64,000 nt of DNA from CAWGET01 sp963821715 (GCA_963821715.1 CAWGET010000001.1:434001-498000); one strand, 5' to 3'. Positions 29,830 through 40,639 are shown, counted from the first letter of the stretch. The notes: generated by a model from the sequence alone, not told the origin. Program-made: numbers and translations.

Positions 29830-32760
29830 ATGATAAAACAAATTATACTTTTTCTGCTGATAGTTACGACTTCAATGTTTGGAGAAGAATTTTTAGTTAG
29901 ATCGGCAGCCGAAATTAACGACGCTCTATCGTCCGTTCAGCCTGGAGATACACTTATTATGCAGAACGGAGAATGGACGAACCAAAGAATCGTCTTCGAA
30001 GGCGAAGGAACGGAAACCGATTCGATTTATTTAATTGCCGAAACGCCGGGCAAAGTTATTTTGAACGGAATCTCGACATTAAGAATTGCGGGAAAATATT
30101 TAGTAGTTGAAGGATTGTATTTTAAAAACGGATACAGTAATTCGGGCGCGGTAGTCGAGTTCAGGAACAGCGGAGTCTATTCCGAGCATTGCAGACTCAC
30201 TAATTCCGCTATCGTAAATTACAACCCTTCAAATATTAGTTATGATTATAAATGGATCTCGCTTTACGGTAAATACAACCGGGTCGATCACTGCTACATT
30301 AAAGGGAAAAATCATTCAGGCACAACGCTGGTAGTCTGGCTTTCAGGCGAACCTAATTATCATTTAATAGATAACAATCACTTTGGATACAGACCAGAAC
30401 TCGGCACAAACGGCGGAGAAACAATCCGAATAGGAACAAGTGATTGGTCTATGTATGATTCCTATACTACTGTAGAGAATAATCTATTCGAACATTGCAA
30501 TGGCGAAATAGAAATTATTTCCAATAAATCCGGTAACAATACTTTCCGATATAATACTTTTCTGGAAAGCGAAGGCGCTTTGACTTTGAGACACGGAAAC
30601 GAAGCCAAAGTTTACGGAAATTTTTTCATCGGCAATAATAAATCAAATACTGGCGGCGTTAGAATTATTGGCGAAGACCATTTGGTTTATAATAATTACT
30701 TTGAAAATTTGAGAGGAACCGGTTACAGGTCTGCAATTACAATAATGAACGGCGTGCCGAATTCTCCGCTCAACAGATATTTTCAAGTGAAGAACGCCCA
30801 GGTTCTTTTTAACACATTTGTTAACTGCAGTCAGACGTTTGTTTTGGGAGCCGGTTCCGATAGCGAAAAAACTCTTCCTCCCGAAAACTGCACGATAGCA
30901 AACAATCTTGTTCAAGCGGAATATTCGATCGTCGAAAAAGAAGACGAACCGATAAATTTAACCTGGACCGGAAATATAATGTTCGGCGCTCCTCTCGGCA
31001 TCGATCAGCCGGAAGGAATACGTATAATGGATCCGGAATTATTTTTAGCCGATGATACTCTTTGGCGTCCCGCAGAAAATAGTCCGGCAATTAACACGGC
31101 GGAAGGAAACTTTGATTTTGTAACTGCGGATATGGACGGTCAGACGAGACTAGCGGTTTACGATGTTGGCGCGGATGAAAAATCTGACGATGCAATTACT
31201 AACAAACCATTGACAAAAGATCTTGTAGGCGCCGCGTGGTATCCGCCTCCGGCTGAACCGGCGACAGTAATTAAAGTATCCGCCGGAATCGATTCCTTAA
31301 AAACAGCACTCGGGAAAGCCGAGCCAAACGATATCATAGAATTAATTACAGATGGCGGAGTTTATTCGAACACGTCAAATTTGAAAATCAATATTCCATT
31401 GATAATCAGAGCTACGAGAGATCTTGTAAATAAACCGGTAATCCGCCAGACAAATACATCAACTAGCACAAGAATTATTTTTGAAATTATTGAGGGCGGT
31501 TCACTCACTCTTCAAAATTTAGAGTTAGACGGAATGGCGGGAACCGCAACTCCGGCTAAATATCTGATAAGAACGGACGACAATCCGATGGCGCAGTCTT
31601 ACTCCCTCAAAATTGACAGTTGTTATCTGAGGGACGTAGTGATTGATTCTGAAGGAAATTTTTTTAGAGCTTATGAAGGGTCGTTCGCCGATTCAATAAT
31701 TATTTCGAATTCTTATTTTGAAAACTCGGGGAAAGAGGGAATCAGACTAAAAGACGAAGATTCGGGAAGTTCGGAGTATAACGTCGAGTACTTTGAAATA
31801 AAAAATTCAACATTTTGGAAAACCAACAAAGAAGCGGTTTCAATTTACGCCGGAGATAATGTCCCATTCACTCCGGGACCTACTGTTTTAATCGATCATT
31901 CAACCTTTGACAGCTGTGGATACAACAACGCTCCTATTTTAAATTTAGATGAAGTAGATGATTCACAAATTAAAAATTCTATTTTTTCTAACGGTTCCGA
32001 TTATTCGCCTTCAATTTCTGTGTTTGGAATTGGATCGGTTATTTCATATTCAAACTTTTTTAATACGATGGTACCTTCCGCGGAAAGGAATGCGGTTATC
32101 GGTCCTTGGAATTACAACTACGATCCAAAATATGAAGAACCGGACTCTGGAAATTTTACTCTTCCCTCGGATAGTCCGATGCTGCTAAGGTCGGAAGAAC
32201 GGAATACTCTTGGCGATTTACGATGGGCGGTTAACCAACCTACAATGCTGCCGATCGATTTAGCTCAAATCGGCGATGGAACGATTGCGATTGAACCGGA
32301 AAGAGAAGGAATGGTCTATTACCCGGAGGAATTTGTAAAGATAAGCGTTGAACCGGATCCGGATTATATCTTTGACGGATGGGAAGGCGATCTATCCGGG
32401 CGTGATTCACTTTTCGAACTTCGTGTCATAGAGCCGATCAGATCGACTGCGAAATTTAGAAAAGTTACAGGCACTGTAGATGATCAAATTATTCCAACTG
32501 AATTTTCACTCAAACAGAATTATCCGAATCCTTTTAATCCTTTAACCGCTATTGAATATTTAATACCGGAACAAAGCTTTGTTTCAATAAAAATATTCGA
32601 CGCGACGGGAGCGCTTGTTGAAACTTTAATAAATGAAGCGCATAAATCCGGAAGCTATTCGGTCAAATGGAACGCCGGTAAGTATTCCTCGGGCGTCTAT
32701 TTCATTTTAATGAAAGCCGGAAATAATTTATTCACTAAAAAAGCTTTACTGTTAAAATAA
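29830..32760 (+). CDS. PL6 alginate lyase fused to a DUF5123-like beta-helix, with T9SS tail
   Basis: Residues about 20-430 form a chondroitinase-B-type (PL6) beta-helix: RSAAEINDALSSVQPGDTLI start, IEIISNKSGNNT and GALTLRHGNEAKVYGNFF. Lys233 and Arg254 are 21 residues apart, the spacing of the catalytic Lys/Arg pair of the PL6 enzyme AlyGC. A second beta-helix (about 475-790, DUF4957/DUF5123-like), an InlB-type repeat and a T9SS tail (QNYPNPFNPLTAIEY) follow. It should cleave alginate by beta-elimination at the cell surface. Product pattern cannot be told. The ATG follows the terminator closely; no separate promoter was recognised. Confidence 0.9.
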   Translation: MIKQIILFLLIVTTSMFGEEFLVRSAAEINDALSSVQPGDTLIMQNGEWTNQRIVFEGEGTETDSIYLIAETPGKVILNGISTLRIAGKYLVVEGLYFKNGYSNSGAVVEFRNSGVYSEHCRLTNSAIVNYNPSNISYDYKWISLYGKYNRVDHCYIKGKNHSGTTLVVWLSGEPNYHLIDNNHFGYRPELGTNGGETIRIGTSDWSMYDSYTTVENNLFEHCNGEIEIISNKSGNNTFRYNTFLESEGALTLRHGNEAKVYGNFFIGNNKSNTGGVRIIGEDHLVYNNYFENLRGTGYRSAITIMNGVPNSPLNRYFQVKNAQVLFNTFVNCSQTFVLGAGSDSEKTLPPENCTIANNLVQAEYSIVEKEDEPINLTWTGNIMFGAPLGIDQPEGIRIMDPELFLADDTLWRPAENSPAINTAEGNFDFVTADMDGQTRLAVYDVGADEKSDDAITNKPLTKDLVGAAWYPPPAEPATVIKVSAGIDSLKTALGKAEPNDIIELITDGGVYSNTSNLKINIPLIIRATRDLVNKPVIRQTNTSTSTRIIFEIIEGGSLTLQNLELDGMAGTATPAKYLIRTDDNPMAQSYSLKIDSCYLRDVVIDSEGNFFRAYEGSFADSIIISNSYFENSGKEGIRLKDEDSGSSEYNVEYFEIKNSTFWKTNKEAVSIYAGDNVPFTPGPTVLIDHSTFDSCGYNNAPILNLDEVDDSQIKNSIFSNGSDYSPSISVFGIGSVISYSNFFNTMVPSAERNAVIGPWNYNYDPKYEEPDSGNFTLPSDSPMLLRSEERNTLGDLRWAVNQPTMLPIDLAQIGDGTIAIEPEREGMVYYPEEFVKISVEPDPDYIFDGWEGDLSGRDSLFELRVIEPIRSTAKFRKVTGTVDDQIIPTEFSLKQNYPNPFNPLTAIEYLIPEQSFVSIKIFDATGALVETLINEAHKSGSYSVKWNAGKYSSGVYFILMKAGNNLFTKKALLLK

Positions 32761-32763
32761 AAG

Positions 32764-34674
32764 ATGAAGAAAAACCTACTGAAAATATTGATGATATTTA
32801 TTGCCGGCGCCTCAGTCATTACGGCTCAATCCTGGCAGTCGGAAATAGTTTACTTAGACGAGAATGAAAATCTTGTTTATGAAAGCGACGACGAAGGAAA
32901 TAGAATAGCGGACTTTAGTTTTGCCGGTTATAAGAACGGAAACGAGGAAATACCTTTTGTCCCTATTGTTAAAACAATTTCTCCGGTTGAAGGAGACAAC
33001 ACCTTAAACATTTCAAACGCTCTTTTCGAGTTAGGACTTCAGCCTAAAAATGCGGACGGGTTCCGCGGTGCTTTATTTCTCGAACCGGGCGTTTACGAAG
33101 TAGAAGGATCTATAAAAATCGGTTTTGATGGAGTAGTTTTACGCGGAGCCGGCGACGGAGAAAACCCGGATTCGAATACAATCATTTGGGCTACCGGAAA
33201 CTCGCCTTCGAAAAGAACGGTAATTACCGCCGGCGGAGGCGGAACAAGCAAATGGCAAGACGACGTTGACGGAACAAGGACTGAAGTCATTACCGATTCG
33301 GTTATGGTTGGAGATTTTATATTTGAAGTTGAAGACGCAAGCCCGTATTCGGTCGGCGATAATATTATCATTTTTCATCCCTGCACAAAAGAATGGCTTG
33401 AAGCCGTTGATTATGGAGGAACACATTCCGATGAAGGCGGCGCAGAGCCCGGAGTCGATGTTCCTTGGGAAGTTGGAAGCCAGCCCTTAGTTTTTAATAG
33501 ATATATTACCGCGATATCCGGCAATCAAATTACGATCGACGTTCCGGTTTATAATCATCTGATAAAAGATCTATCGCAATCATACATTTACAAATATTCA
33601 AGGAATAATCTTAAGACAAATATCGGAATAGAAAATATTCGGGTAGATATTGAAACAAGCGGTGAATCGTTCGATGAAAATCATGCGTGGAATGCGATAG
33701 ATCTTTATCAAATTGAAGACGCCTGGGTTAAGAACTCCACAATGCTGCATTTTGGATTATCAGGCATAAGGACAAACACAGCAACCCGAATTACCGTTGA
33801 AAATTGCCGAGCAACCGATCCTGTTTCCGAAGTAGTAGGAGGAAATCGTTACAACTTCCAGGTTTACAACGCATCGCAGCAAATTTTATTCAAAGACTGT
33901 TACGCTTCTAATGGTCGGCATCATTATATGTCCAACGGAACATCCTGGGCTTCTGGCATAGTATTTTATAACTGCAAATCAGAAGGCGCATTTACTAGCA
34001 GCGAAGGACACCGGCGCTGGAGTATGGGAATGTTGTGGGATAATCACGTAGAATTGAACGGACCAAGACCCGGATATAATCCAAGACTTCTCGGATTATA
34101 CAACCGCGGATATTACGGAACAAGCCACGGATGGTCGAATGCTCATTCTGTAGCCTGGAATTGCGACGTTAACGAAGGCGATCTTGTAGTCCAGAAACCG
34201 CCGACAGCTCAGAATTACGCTATTGGATGTTTCGGTAAAAATGTTACCGGAATAAATTCTCCGTCGTTATTCGATGAGCCGGAAGGCTACATTGAAGGAG
34301 CCAACGAAGCCGGAATCAATCCGCAGTCGCTATATTTAGCGCAGTTAAATGAAAGAAAGAATGCGGTTTCGATTGGCGAAGATAAATTAATTCCAAATAA
34401 TTTTGCGGTTCATCAGAATTATCCAAATCCGTTCAATCCAATTACCACAATAAAATATGAACTCCCTGCCGCTTCAAAGGTAACTTGCAAAATTTATAAT
34501 CTTCTCGGAGAAGAAATCGCTTCCCTTATTGATGAATATAGGGAAACCGGAATTCACAATTTAAAATGGAATGGAAGAGACGACTTTGGAAACGCTGTCG
34601 GTTCAGGAATATATTTTTATAAAATAGAAACGGCTTTTGGAACGCAAACAAAAAAAATGGTTATGCTTAAATGA
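32764..34674 (+). CDS. Secreted beta-helix protein of unknown activity with T9SS tail (candidate lyase)
   Basis: The 636-residue protein has a signal peptide. Its pectate-lyase-superfamily-like start includes FRGALFLEPGVYEVEGSIKI and VVLRGAGDGE, and beta-helix rungs follow (IGIENIRVDIET, DAWVKNSTMLHFG, ILFKDCYASNGRHHYM). It ends in a type A T9SS tail (QNYPNPFNPITTIKYEL, ending KKMVMLK). The conserved-looking HHYMSNGTSW and SSEGHRRWSMGML segments could form an active site, but no known polysaccharide lyase family is recognised with confidence. Only 3 bases separate it from the PL6 gene, and its stop overlaps the next ATG, so it belongs to the same translational unit. Confidence 0.65.
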   Translation: MKKNLLKILMIFIAGASVITAQSWQSEIVYLDENENLVYESDDEGNRIADFSFAGYKNGNEEIPFVPIVKTISPVEGDNTLNISNALFELGLQPKNADGFRGALFLEPGVYEVEGSIKIGFDGVVLRGAGDGENPDSNTIIWATGNSPSKRTVITAGGGGTSKWQDDVDGTRTEVITDSVMVGDFIFEVEDASPYSVGDNIIIFHPCTKEWLEAVDYGGTHSDEGGAEPGVDVPWEVGSQPLVFNRYITAISGNQITIDVPVYNHLIKDLSQSYIYKYSRNNLKTNIGIENIRVDIETSGESFDENHAWNAIDLYQIEDAWVKNSTMLHFGLSGIRTNTATRITVENCRATDPVSEVVGGNRYNFQVYNASQQILFKDCYASNGRHHYMSNGTSWASGIVFYNCKSEGAFTSSEGHRRWSMGMLWDNHVELNGPRPGYNPRLLGLYNRGYYGTSHGWSNAHSVAWNCDVNEGDLVVQKPPTAQNYAIGCFGKNVTGINSPSLFDEPEGYIEGANEAGINPQSLYLAQLNERKNAVSIGEDKLIPNNFAVHQNYPNPFNPITTIKYELPAASKVTCKIYNLLGEEIASLIDEYRETGIHNLKWNGRDDFGNAVGSGIYFYKIETAFGTQTKKMVMLK

Positions 34675-35843
34675 TTCCAGGAAACACTAAAAAAATATTA
34701 GTCGCTTTCTTCTTCATCTTTTTCCTATCGGGCTGCGCTGATGAAGAGTTAATAAATTTAGAAGAAGTAGAAAGAGAGAGAGTTTTAACAGCCGCAGAAA
34801 AATATTTAAACGAGGAACCTGTAACGATAACAGATTTCGAGGCGGAAAGAAGTTTGGGCGGAATTCACGATTTCTATTCCGAAGGAGATTACTGGTGGGA
34901 AAATCCAGAAGATCCGGAAGGCCCATACATCCGCAAAGACGGAATGACAAATCCGGATAATTTTACGGAACACCGGAAAACTCTGCGAAGAATGAGTATA
35001 ATCGTTCCAACGCTTATTGCGGCTTATAAAATTACCGGGGATGAAAAATATGCCGAAGCGGCTATTAAACATATCGAAGCCTGGTTCGTAAATCCCGACA
35101 CGCGGATGAATGCAAATCTTCTTTACGCGCAGGCAATTAAAGGCAAAGTATCTGGACGCGGAATCGGAATTATTGATACAATTCATCTTGCCGAAGTTGC
35201 GCAGGCTCTTATCATTTTGGAAAGATCCGGTTACGAAATGGATGAAATCAAGGGAATCAAAAATTGGTTTTCCGAATATCTTAATTGGTTGACTACACAC
35301 CAATTTGGAATAGACGAAAGATATAACGGAAATAATCACAGTACAGCCTGGACTGTGCAAGTTGGAGCGTATTCAAAATTTGTAGATGACGAAGCGATGA
35401 TGGATACCTGCCGCGAATTTTACAAAAATGTTTTACTGCCGGATCAAATGGCGGAAGACGGAAGTTTCCCGCTCGAATTAGAAAGAACAAAACCTTACGG
35501 GTATTCGATTTTTAATCTCGATATGATGACAGCCGTCGTTCAAATTTTGAGCGACGACGAAAATGATTTATGGCATTATGAAACCGACGACGGAAAATCA
35601 ATCGGTAGAGGAATTGAATTTTTGTATCCATACATAAAAAATAAAGAGCTGTGGGATTATCCCGAAGACGTAATGTATTATGAAGACTGGCCGGTTCGGC
35701 AGCCTTTTCTTTTGTTCGGCGGAATAAATTTGAATGAACCAAAATATATTGAAATCTGGAAAAAACTTGAACCGGATCCTATTAAGGAAGAAGTGATTAG
35801 AAACTTCCCAATAAGACAGCCGGTTTTATGGATTGAACAATGA
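34671..35843 (+). CDS. Alginate lyase family lipoprotein (PF05426; PL38-like)
   Basis: An N-terminal signal with lipobox (IFFLSGCADEE) predicts a lipoprotein. The alpha-toroid domain matches the PF05426 alginate lyase family: DYWWENPEDPEGPYIRKDG, WFVNPDTRMNANLLYAQAI and the central NNHSTAWTVQVGAYSKF. The Asn-Asn-His of the last motif and a later RTKPYGYSIFNLD tyrosine are probable catalytic residues. Relatives act on alginate or glucuronan. ATG overlaps the stop of the preceding gene (ATGA), indicating coupling. No T9SS tail, so it likely works in the periplasm on imported oligomers. A paralogue lies at 39386. Confidence 0.85.
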   Translation: MIPGNTKKILVAFFFIFFLSGCADEELINLEEVERERVLTAAEKYLNEEPVTITDFEAERSLGGIHDFYSEGDYWWENPEDPEGPYIRKDGMTNPDNFTEHRKTLRRMSIIVPTLIAAYKITGDEKYAEAAIKHIEAWFVNPDTRMNANLLYAQAIKGKVSGRGIGIIDTIHLAEVAQALIILERSGYEMDEIKGIKNWFSEYLNWLTTHQFGIDERYNGNNHSTAWTVQVGAYSKFVDDEAMMDTCREFYKNVLLPDQMAEDGSFPLELERTKPYGYSIFNLDMMTAVVQILSDDENDLWHYETDDGKSIGRGIEFLYPYIKNKELWDYPEDVMYYEDWPVRQPFLLFGGINLNEPKYIEIWKKLEPDPIKEEVIRNFPIRQPVLWIEQ

Positions 35844-38800
35844 AATCAATTAAATATTTCTTAATATTAATTTTTATCTTTTTCCGCGCTCTGCGCCGAC
35901 TTATCTGCTCAGGAAAAATATATTCCCGAGATAAAATCGCAGTTAATTAAAAAGTTTGAAATCGTTAAAGGGAAAAATCCGGTTTACACAACCGACGGAG
36001 AATGGCAGTTCGGCGATAAGGTGAACTGGCTTACCGGATTTGTCGGCGGAGAGTTGTGGCTGATGTATGAAATGACCGGCGATGAAACGCTGAAGAAATT
36101 GGCGCTCGAAAATACCGACCGGCTGATCAATTACTCCGGAATAGATTACACGCACGATATGGGCTTCATTTTTTTACCGACGGCTGTGAAAGCCTATGAA
36201 CATACAGGTGAGGAAAAATATAAAGAAGCGGCGATAAAAGCGGCGCGAATGCTTGCAAAAAGATATAATAAAAACGGGCATTTTATAAAAGCCTGGGGAA
36301 AACTCGGCGACGAGAAAAAAGCTGGCTGGGTTATCATCGATACGATGATGAATCTTGAGCTGCTGTTTTGGGCTGCGCGGGAAACCGGCGATTCGGAGCT
36401 TTACGATATAGCTTACCGTCACGCGATAATGACAATGAACAATCACGTACGAAAAAATTATTCTTCGTATCACGTGGTTGAATACAATCCCAAATCCGGC
36501 GAGGTTGAAAAGAAACGAACCCATCAGGGGATTGAAGACGAATCGACCTGGGCACGCGGACAAGCCTGGGGAATTGCCGGTTTCGCTAAAGCATACAGAT
36601 ATACCGGAGATGAAAGATTTTTAATGATTTCACAAAACATGGCGGATTATTTCATCGATCGGCTTCCGAATGATTTTGTTCCGTATTGGGATCTTGACTT
36701 AAGCGGCGATGACGTTGTGCGGGACGCTTCCGCAGCGGCGATTGCGGCGCACGGAATGTTCCTTCTTGCCGATCTATCCGGCGGTAAAAAAGATTCTGAG
36801 AAATATCGCCAAACCGCAGAAAAAATTACCGAATCTCTTTTGCAGAATTATCTCTATACGAACAGTAAAAGAGAAACCGAAGAAGGAATTCTTCTTCATA
36901 CCGTTTACAACTATCATAAAGATTGGGGAATCGACGAATCGTTTCCTTGCGGCGATTATTATCTTATACGCGCGACTAAAGATCTTTGGAACTCTGGGGA
37001 AATTAGTAGAAAGATTGATTCCATAAATACTAGGACGAAAATAAATATTAATGATGATTGGTTTTATCTTGAAGATAACATAAAAGAGTTAGATAATTTG
37101 TATCAGTCGGAAGTTGAGTGGAAGAAAATAGATCTTCCCCATACCTGGAATAACTTCGATGCAGTTGACGCAGAGCCCGGTTATCGGCGGTCTGCTAGCT
37201 GGTATCAAAAAAATATTGATCTTCCCGCTTTAGAAAAAAACAAAACGGTTAAGCTTTATTTTGAAGGTGTCAATATTGTTTCCGAAATTTTTGTGAACGG
37301 CCAGAAAGCGGGTGGACATATCGGCGGATATGTCGGTTTCGAAATTGATATTACTCCTTTCCTGAAAAAAGGCGGGAATACAATTTTAGTCAGGGCGGAT
37401 AATTCATATAATCCCGATGTTATTCCTTCGCAAAAATCCGACTTCTTTATTTACGGCGGAATCTTTAGAGATGTTTATCTGAAAATCCTTCCGGATTATT
37501 TTGTAGAAAATTTAAAGATCACTCCTTCGGAAGTATCCGCTAATTCTGCGAATACAGAATTTACTTTTTCTATTAACGGAGTGGGCGAAGACTCGGGCGA
37601 TCTAATTGCTGAAGCTGAAATATTAAATCCTTCCGGCAAAAAAGTTCTTTCCGCAAAAAAAGAATTTTCCTCTTCATCAAAAAAAAATATTGAAATAAAT
37701 TTTGAAGAACTGAAATCTCCAAAACTCTGGTCGCCGAAAGAACCGAATCTATATACACTAAATCTTCGTCTCAATAAAGATGGAAAAATGATAGACGAAA
37801 TTTCGGAGACATTCGGATACCGCTGGTTTGAGTTTAAAGACCACGGAGCGTTTTACTTGAACGGCGAAAGGCTTTTGCTTAGGGGAACGCACAGACACGA
37901 AGATTATGCCGGACTCGGAAACGCGCTTCCCGATTCTCTCCACAGAAAAGAAATGGAAATGATAAAAGAGATGGGAGCGAATTTCGTTAGGCTCGCTCAT
38001 TATCCGCAAGATCCGGAAGTTTATAAAGCTTGCAACGAACTTGGATTACTTGTCTGGGACGAACTTCCCTGGTGCCGCGGTGGAATGGGCGGCGAAGTTT
38101 GGAAGGAAAATACATCAAGATTATTGCGCGAGATGATCGACCAGAATTATAATCATCCTGCAATAATTATCTGGTCTCTCGGCAACGAAATTTACTGGCT
38201 TCCCGATTTCCCCGGCGGCGGCGATGTTGACTCATTAAGAAATTTCCTGAGCGAGCTAAATGATATCGCTCACGAAAAAGATCCTTCAAGAGTTACAGCG
38301 GTGAGAAAATTTTATGAAGGCGCCGATATTGTAGATGTATTTTCTCCTTCAATCTGGTCTGGATGGTATTCCGGCGTTTATAAAAATTACGCAGACGCAA
38401 TTGAAGACGCTCAAAAAAAATATGATAAATTGTTTCACGCGGAATACGGCGGTTCAAGCCATCTCGGACGACATACAGAAACTCCGATAACCGGAGACGG
38501 GTTTGTTAATCCCGACGAGTGGGAGGAAAAAGTTAATCAGGTTGAAGTTAAAAATGTAGCGAGGATGGGAGACTGGAGTGAGAATTACATAGTAGATCTT
38601 TTCGACTGGCATTTAAGATATTCTGAGCAAACTGAAACTTTTCCGGGCAATGCTCAATGGGCTTTCAAGGATTTCGGAACTCCGCTCCGTCCAGAAAACG
38701 CGATACCTTACATCAATCAAAAAGGATTGGTTGATCGAGAGGGAAATCCGAAAGACGCGTATTATGTATTTAAAAGTTATTGGACTGACGATCCGAAGTT

Positions 38801-39377
38801 TTGTTACATCGAAAGCCATACCTGGTTAGAGAGAAACGGACCCGAAGGCGAAGAGCGCGAAGTAAATGTTTACAGTAATTGCGAAGAAGTAGAATTGTTT
38901 GTGAACGGAAAGTCACAGGGAAAATACAAGAAAGATATTTCTGTTTTTCCGGCATCCGGATTGAGCTGGCAGGTTAATTTTGCAAAAGGAAAGAATATCA
39001 TTAAAGCTATTGGATTTGATAACGGAGAGAGCGCCGCAGCCGATGAAATTGAGATCAGTTATTCAACAACAAAAAACGGCAAGCCCGAAAAGATAATTCT
39101 TTCGTCCGAAAAATTGGCATCTGGGAATTTTCTCATCACGGCTGTTATGGAAGATGGAAACGGAAATCGCTGTTTGGATTATAACGATTTCGTTTTTTTC
39201 TCAATGGATGGTGACGGTAAACTGCTTGAGGATTATGGAACTCCGACTAAAAGCTCAGTTATCCAAATGGCAAACGGAAAAGCGGAGATAGAGTTTGTGC
39301 CGGTCCCTTTTGGCAATGCAGTAGTCGAAGCAAGAAATCAGGATTTTAAAGGAAGTTACATCCAATTACAAAATTAA
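35840..39377 (+). pseudogene. GH88 unsaturated uronyl hydrolase - GH2 fusion, frameshifted in the signal peptide
   Basis: The GH88 part (about 340 residues) has THDMGFIFLPTA and WVIIDTMMNLELLFWA with the two catalytic-type aspartates; the first codon is at 36156. The GH2 part follows: sugar-binding and Ig-like domains, then a TIM barrel with NFVRLAHYPQDPEVY, IIWSLGNEIYW (acid/base Glu) and FHAEYGGSSH (nucleophile Glu), then a DUF4982-like tail (EEVELFVNGKSQGKY). From ATG 35840, which overlaps the previous stop, one frame gives MKSIKYFLILIFIF. The main frame supplies FSALCADLSAQEKYIP. One extra T in the run near 35880-35883 separates them. Without it the product would be about 1178 residues. 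Alternatively GTG 36021 starts a non-exported form. Confidence 0.85.
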
Positions 39378-39385
39378 AAGAGAAT

Positions 39386-40618
39386 ATGCAGATCAAAACT
39401 ATATCAACTTTATTAATTACAATTTTATTATCAATCGTTTCTCCGGCGCAGAAGAATGAAGTTGATTTTATATTTTTTGAAACTGAAGATGTTTTGAAAA
39501 TTAAAGAAGCGATAAAATCGGATGATGTTCGCGTTAAAGATTATGCCCAAGATCTTCGCGAACTCGCGGATTATATGATGGAACAGGGATCATGGTCTAT
39601 CACGGATTCTGTGACGGAAGCGGTTGATGATCCGCAAGATTATTTCAGCGAGGGACCTTATTGGTGGCCTGATCCGGAAGATAACGAAGCGCCTTACATA
39701 AAAAGAGACGGCGAAAGAAATCCGGAGAGATTTACCGGACATAAAATCTTAATGCACAAAATGAGAAAGGCTGTTAGCGCATTAAGTTACGCGGCATATT
39801 TTTTCGATGAAAAAAAATACGCCGATCACGCCGCCGAAATTATTCGTGTTTGGTTCCTAAACGATTCAACAAGAATGAATCCGAATTTAAATCACGCTCA
39901 GGCGATTAGAAATAAATCGAATGGAAGAGGAGTAGGAATTATTGAAACGCACCGGTGGGTAAATTTGGTAGAAGCGATGAATTATCTTTATGCCTCGGGA
40001 TACTGGAATAAAAATGATTACGAAGGCGTCAAAGACTGGTTCTCGGAATTTCTTACCTGGATGCTTGAAAGCGAAAATGGTCTGGACGAAAAGCAGCGCG
40101 GAAATAATCACGGAAGCTGGTGGGCTGCGCAGGTTGCGGCTTATTCCGAATTCACAGGTAGAAAAGATTTGCTGCCTATGGTTTGGGATTACGCAAAACA
40201 TTTCTTGATCGACAATCAAATTAAGCCGGACGGAAGCGCGCCGAAAGAAGAAGTCCGTACATTGTCTTTCCATTATTCAATCTTTAACGCTAACGCTCAT
40301 TCCAACATCGCAAGAATCGCTCAGATGAACGGAAAAAATCTTTGGGAATATCAATCCCCAAACGGGGGAAGCCTCGTAAAAGTATTTAATTATTTGATTC
40401 CTTATCTCCGGAATCCGGAAAGGTGGGAAAAACAACAAATATCAGAGATGAATGAGACTCCGACTTTCCTTGTTTATTATTCATTATATGATGAAAACGC
40501 CGGGAATAAAGGACTTTACAGAAAATATTTTGAAAATGAAAATCCTAAAAATTTGACTAATGGTTACGAACCATTTGAGCTTGTATTGAATATCGCTTTA
40601 AGTGTTTTGAAAAATTAA
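39386..40618 (+). CDS. Alginate lyase family protein (PF05426; PL38-like), second copy
   Basis: The 410-residue protein has a normal signal peptide (about 20 residues, ending before QKNEVDF) and the same domain as the protein at 34671: YFSEGPYWWPDPEDNEAPYI, WFLNDSTRMNPNLNHAQAI and NNHGSWWAAQVAAYSEF, with the Asn-Asn-His motif. LSFHYSIFNANAH carries the likely catalytic tyrosine region. No T9SS tail and no lipobox, so it is probably soluble in the periplasm. The two copies differ enough to expect different substrates or ends of attack, for example alginate versus glucuronan. It follows the GH88-GH2 gene by 8 bases. Confidence 0.85.
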   Translation: MQIKTISTLLITILLSIVSPAQKNEVDFIFFETEDVLKIKEAIKSDDVRVKDYAQDLRELADYMMEQGSWSITDSVTEAVDDPQDYFSEGPYWWPDPEDNEAPYIKRDGERNPERFTGHKILMHKMRKAVSALSYAAYFFDEKKYADHAAEIIRVWFLNDSTRMNPNLNHAQAIRNKSNGRGVGIIETHRWVNLVEAMNYLYASGYWNKNDYEGVKDWFSEFLTWMLESENGLDEKQRGNNHGSWWAAQVAAYSEFTGRKDLLPMVWDYAKHFLIDNQIKPDGSAPKEEVRTLSFHYSIFNANAHSNIARIAQMNGKNLWEYQSPNGGSLVKVFNYLIPYLRNPERWEKQQISEMNETPTFLVYYSLYDENAGNKGLYRKYFENENPKNLTNGYEPFELVLNIALSVLKN

Positions 40619-40639
40619 AAAAATTATGATGGAATATTT

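Noticed and set aside
34806..35360. Long minus-strand frame of 184 codons opposite the PF05426 gene
   Set aside because: It lies entirely antisense to a clear enzyme gene and has no recognisable domain.
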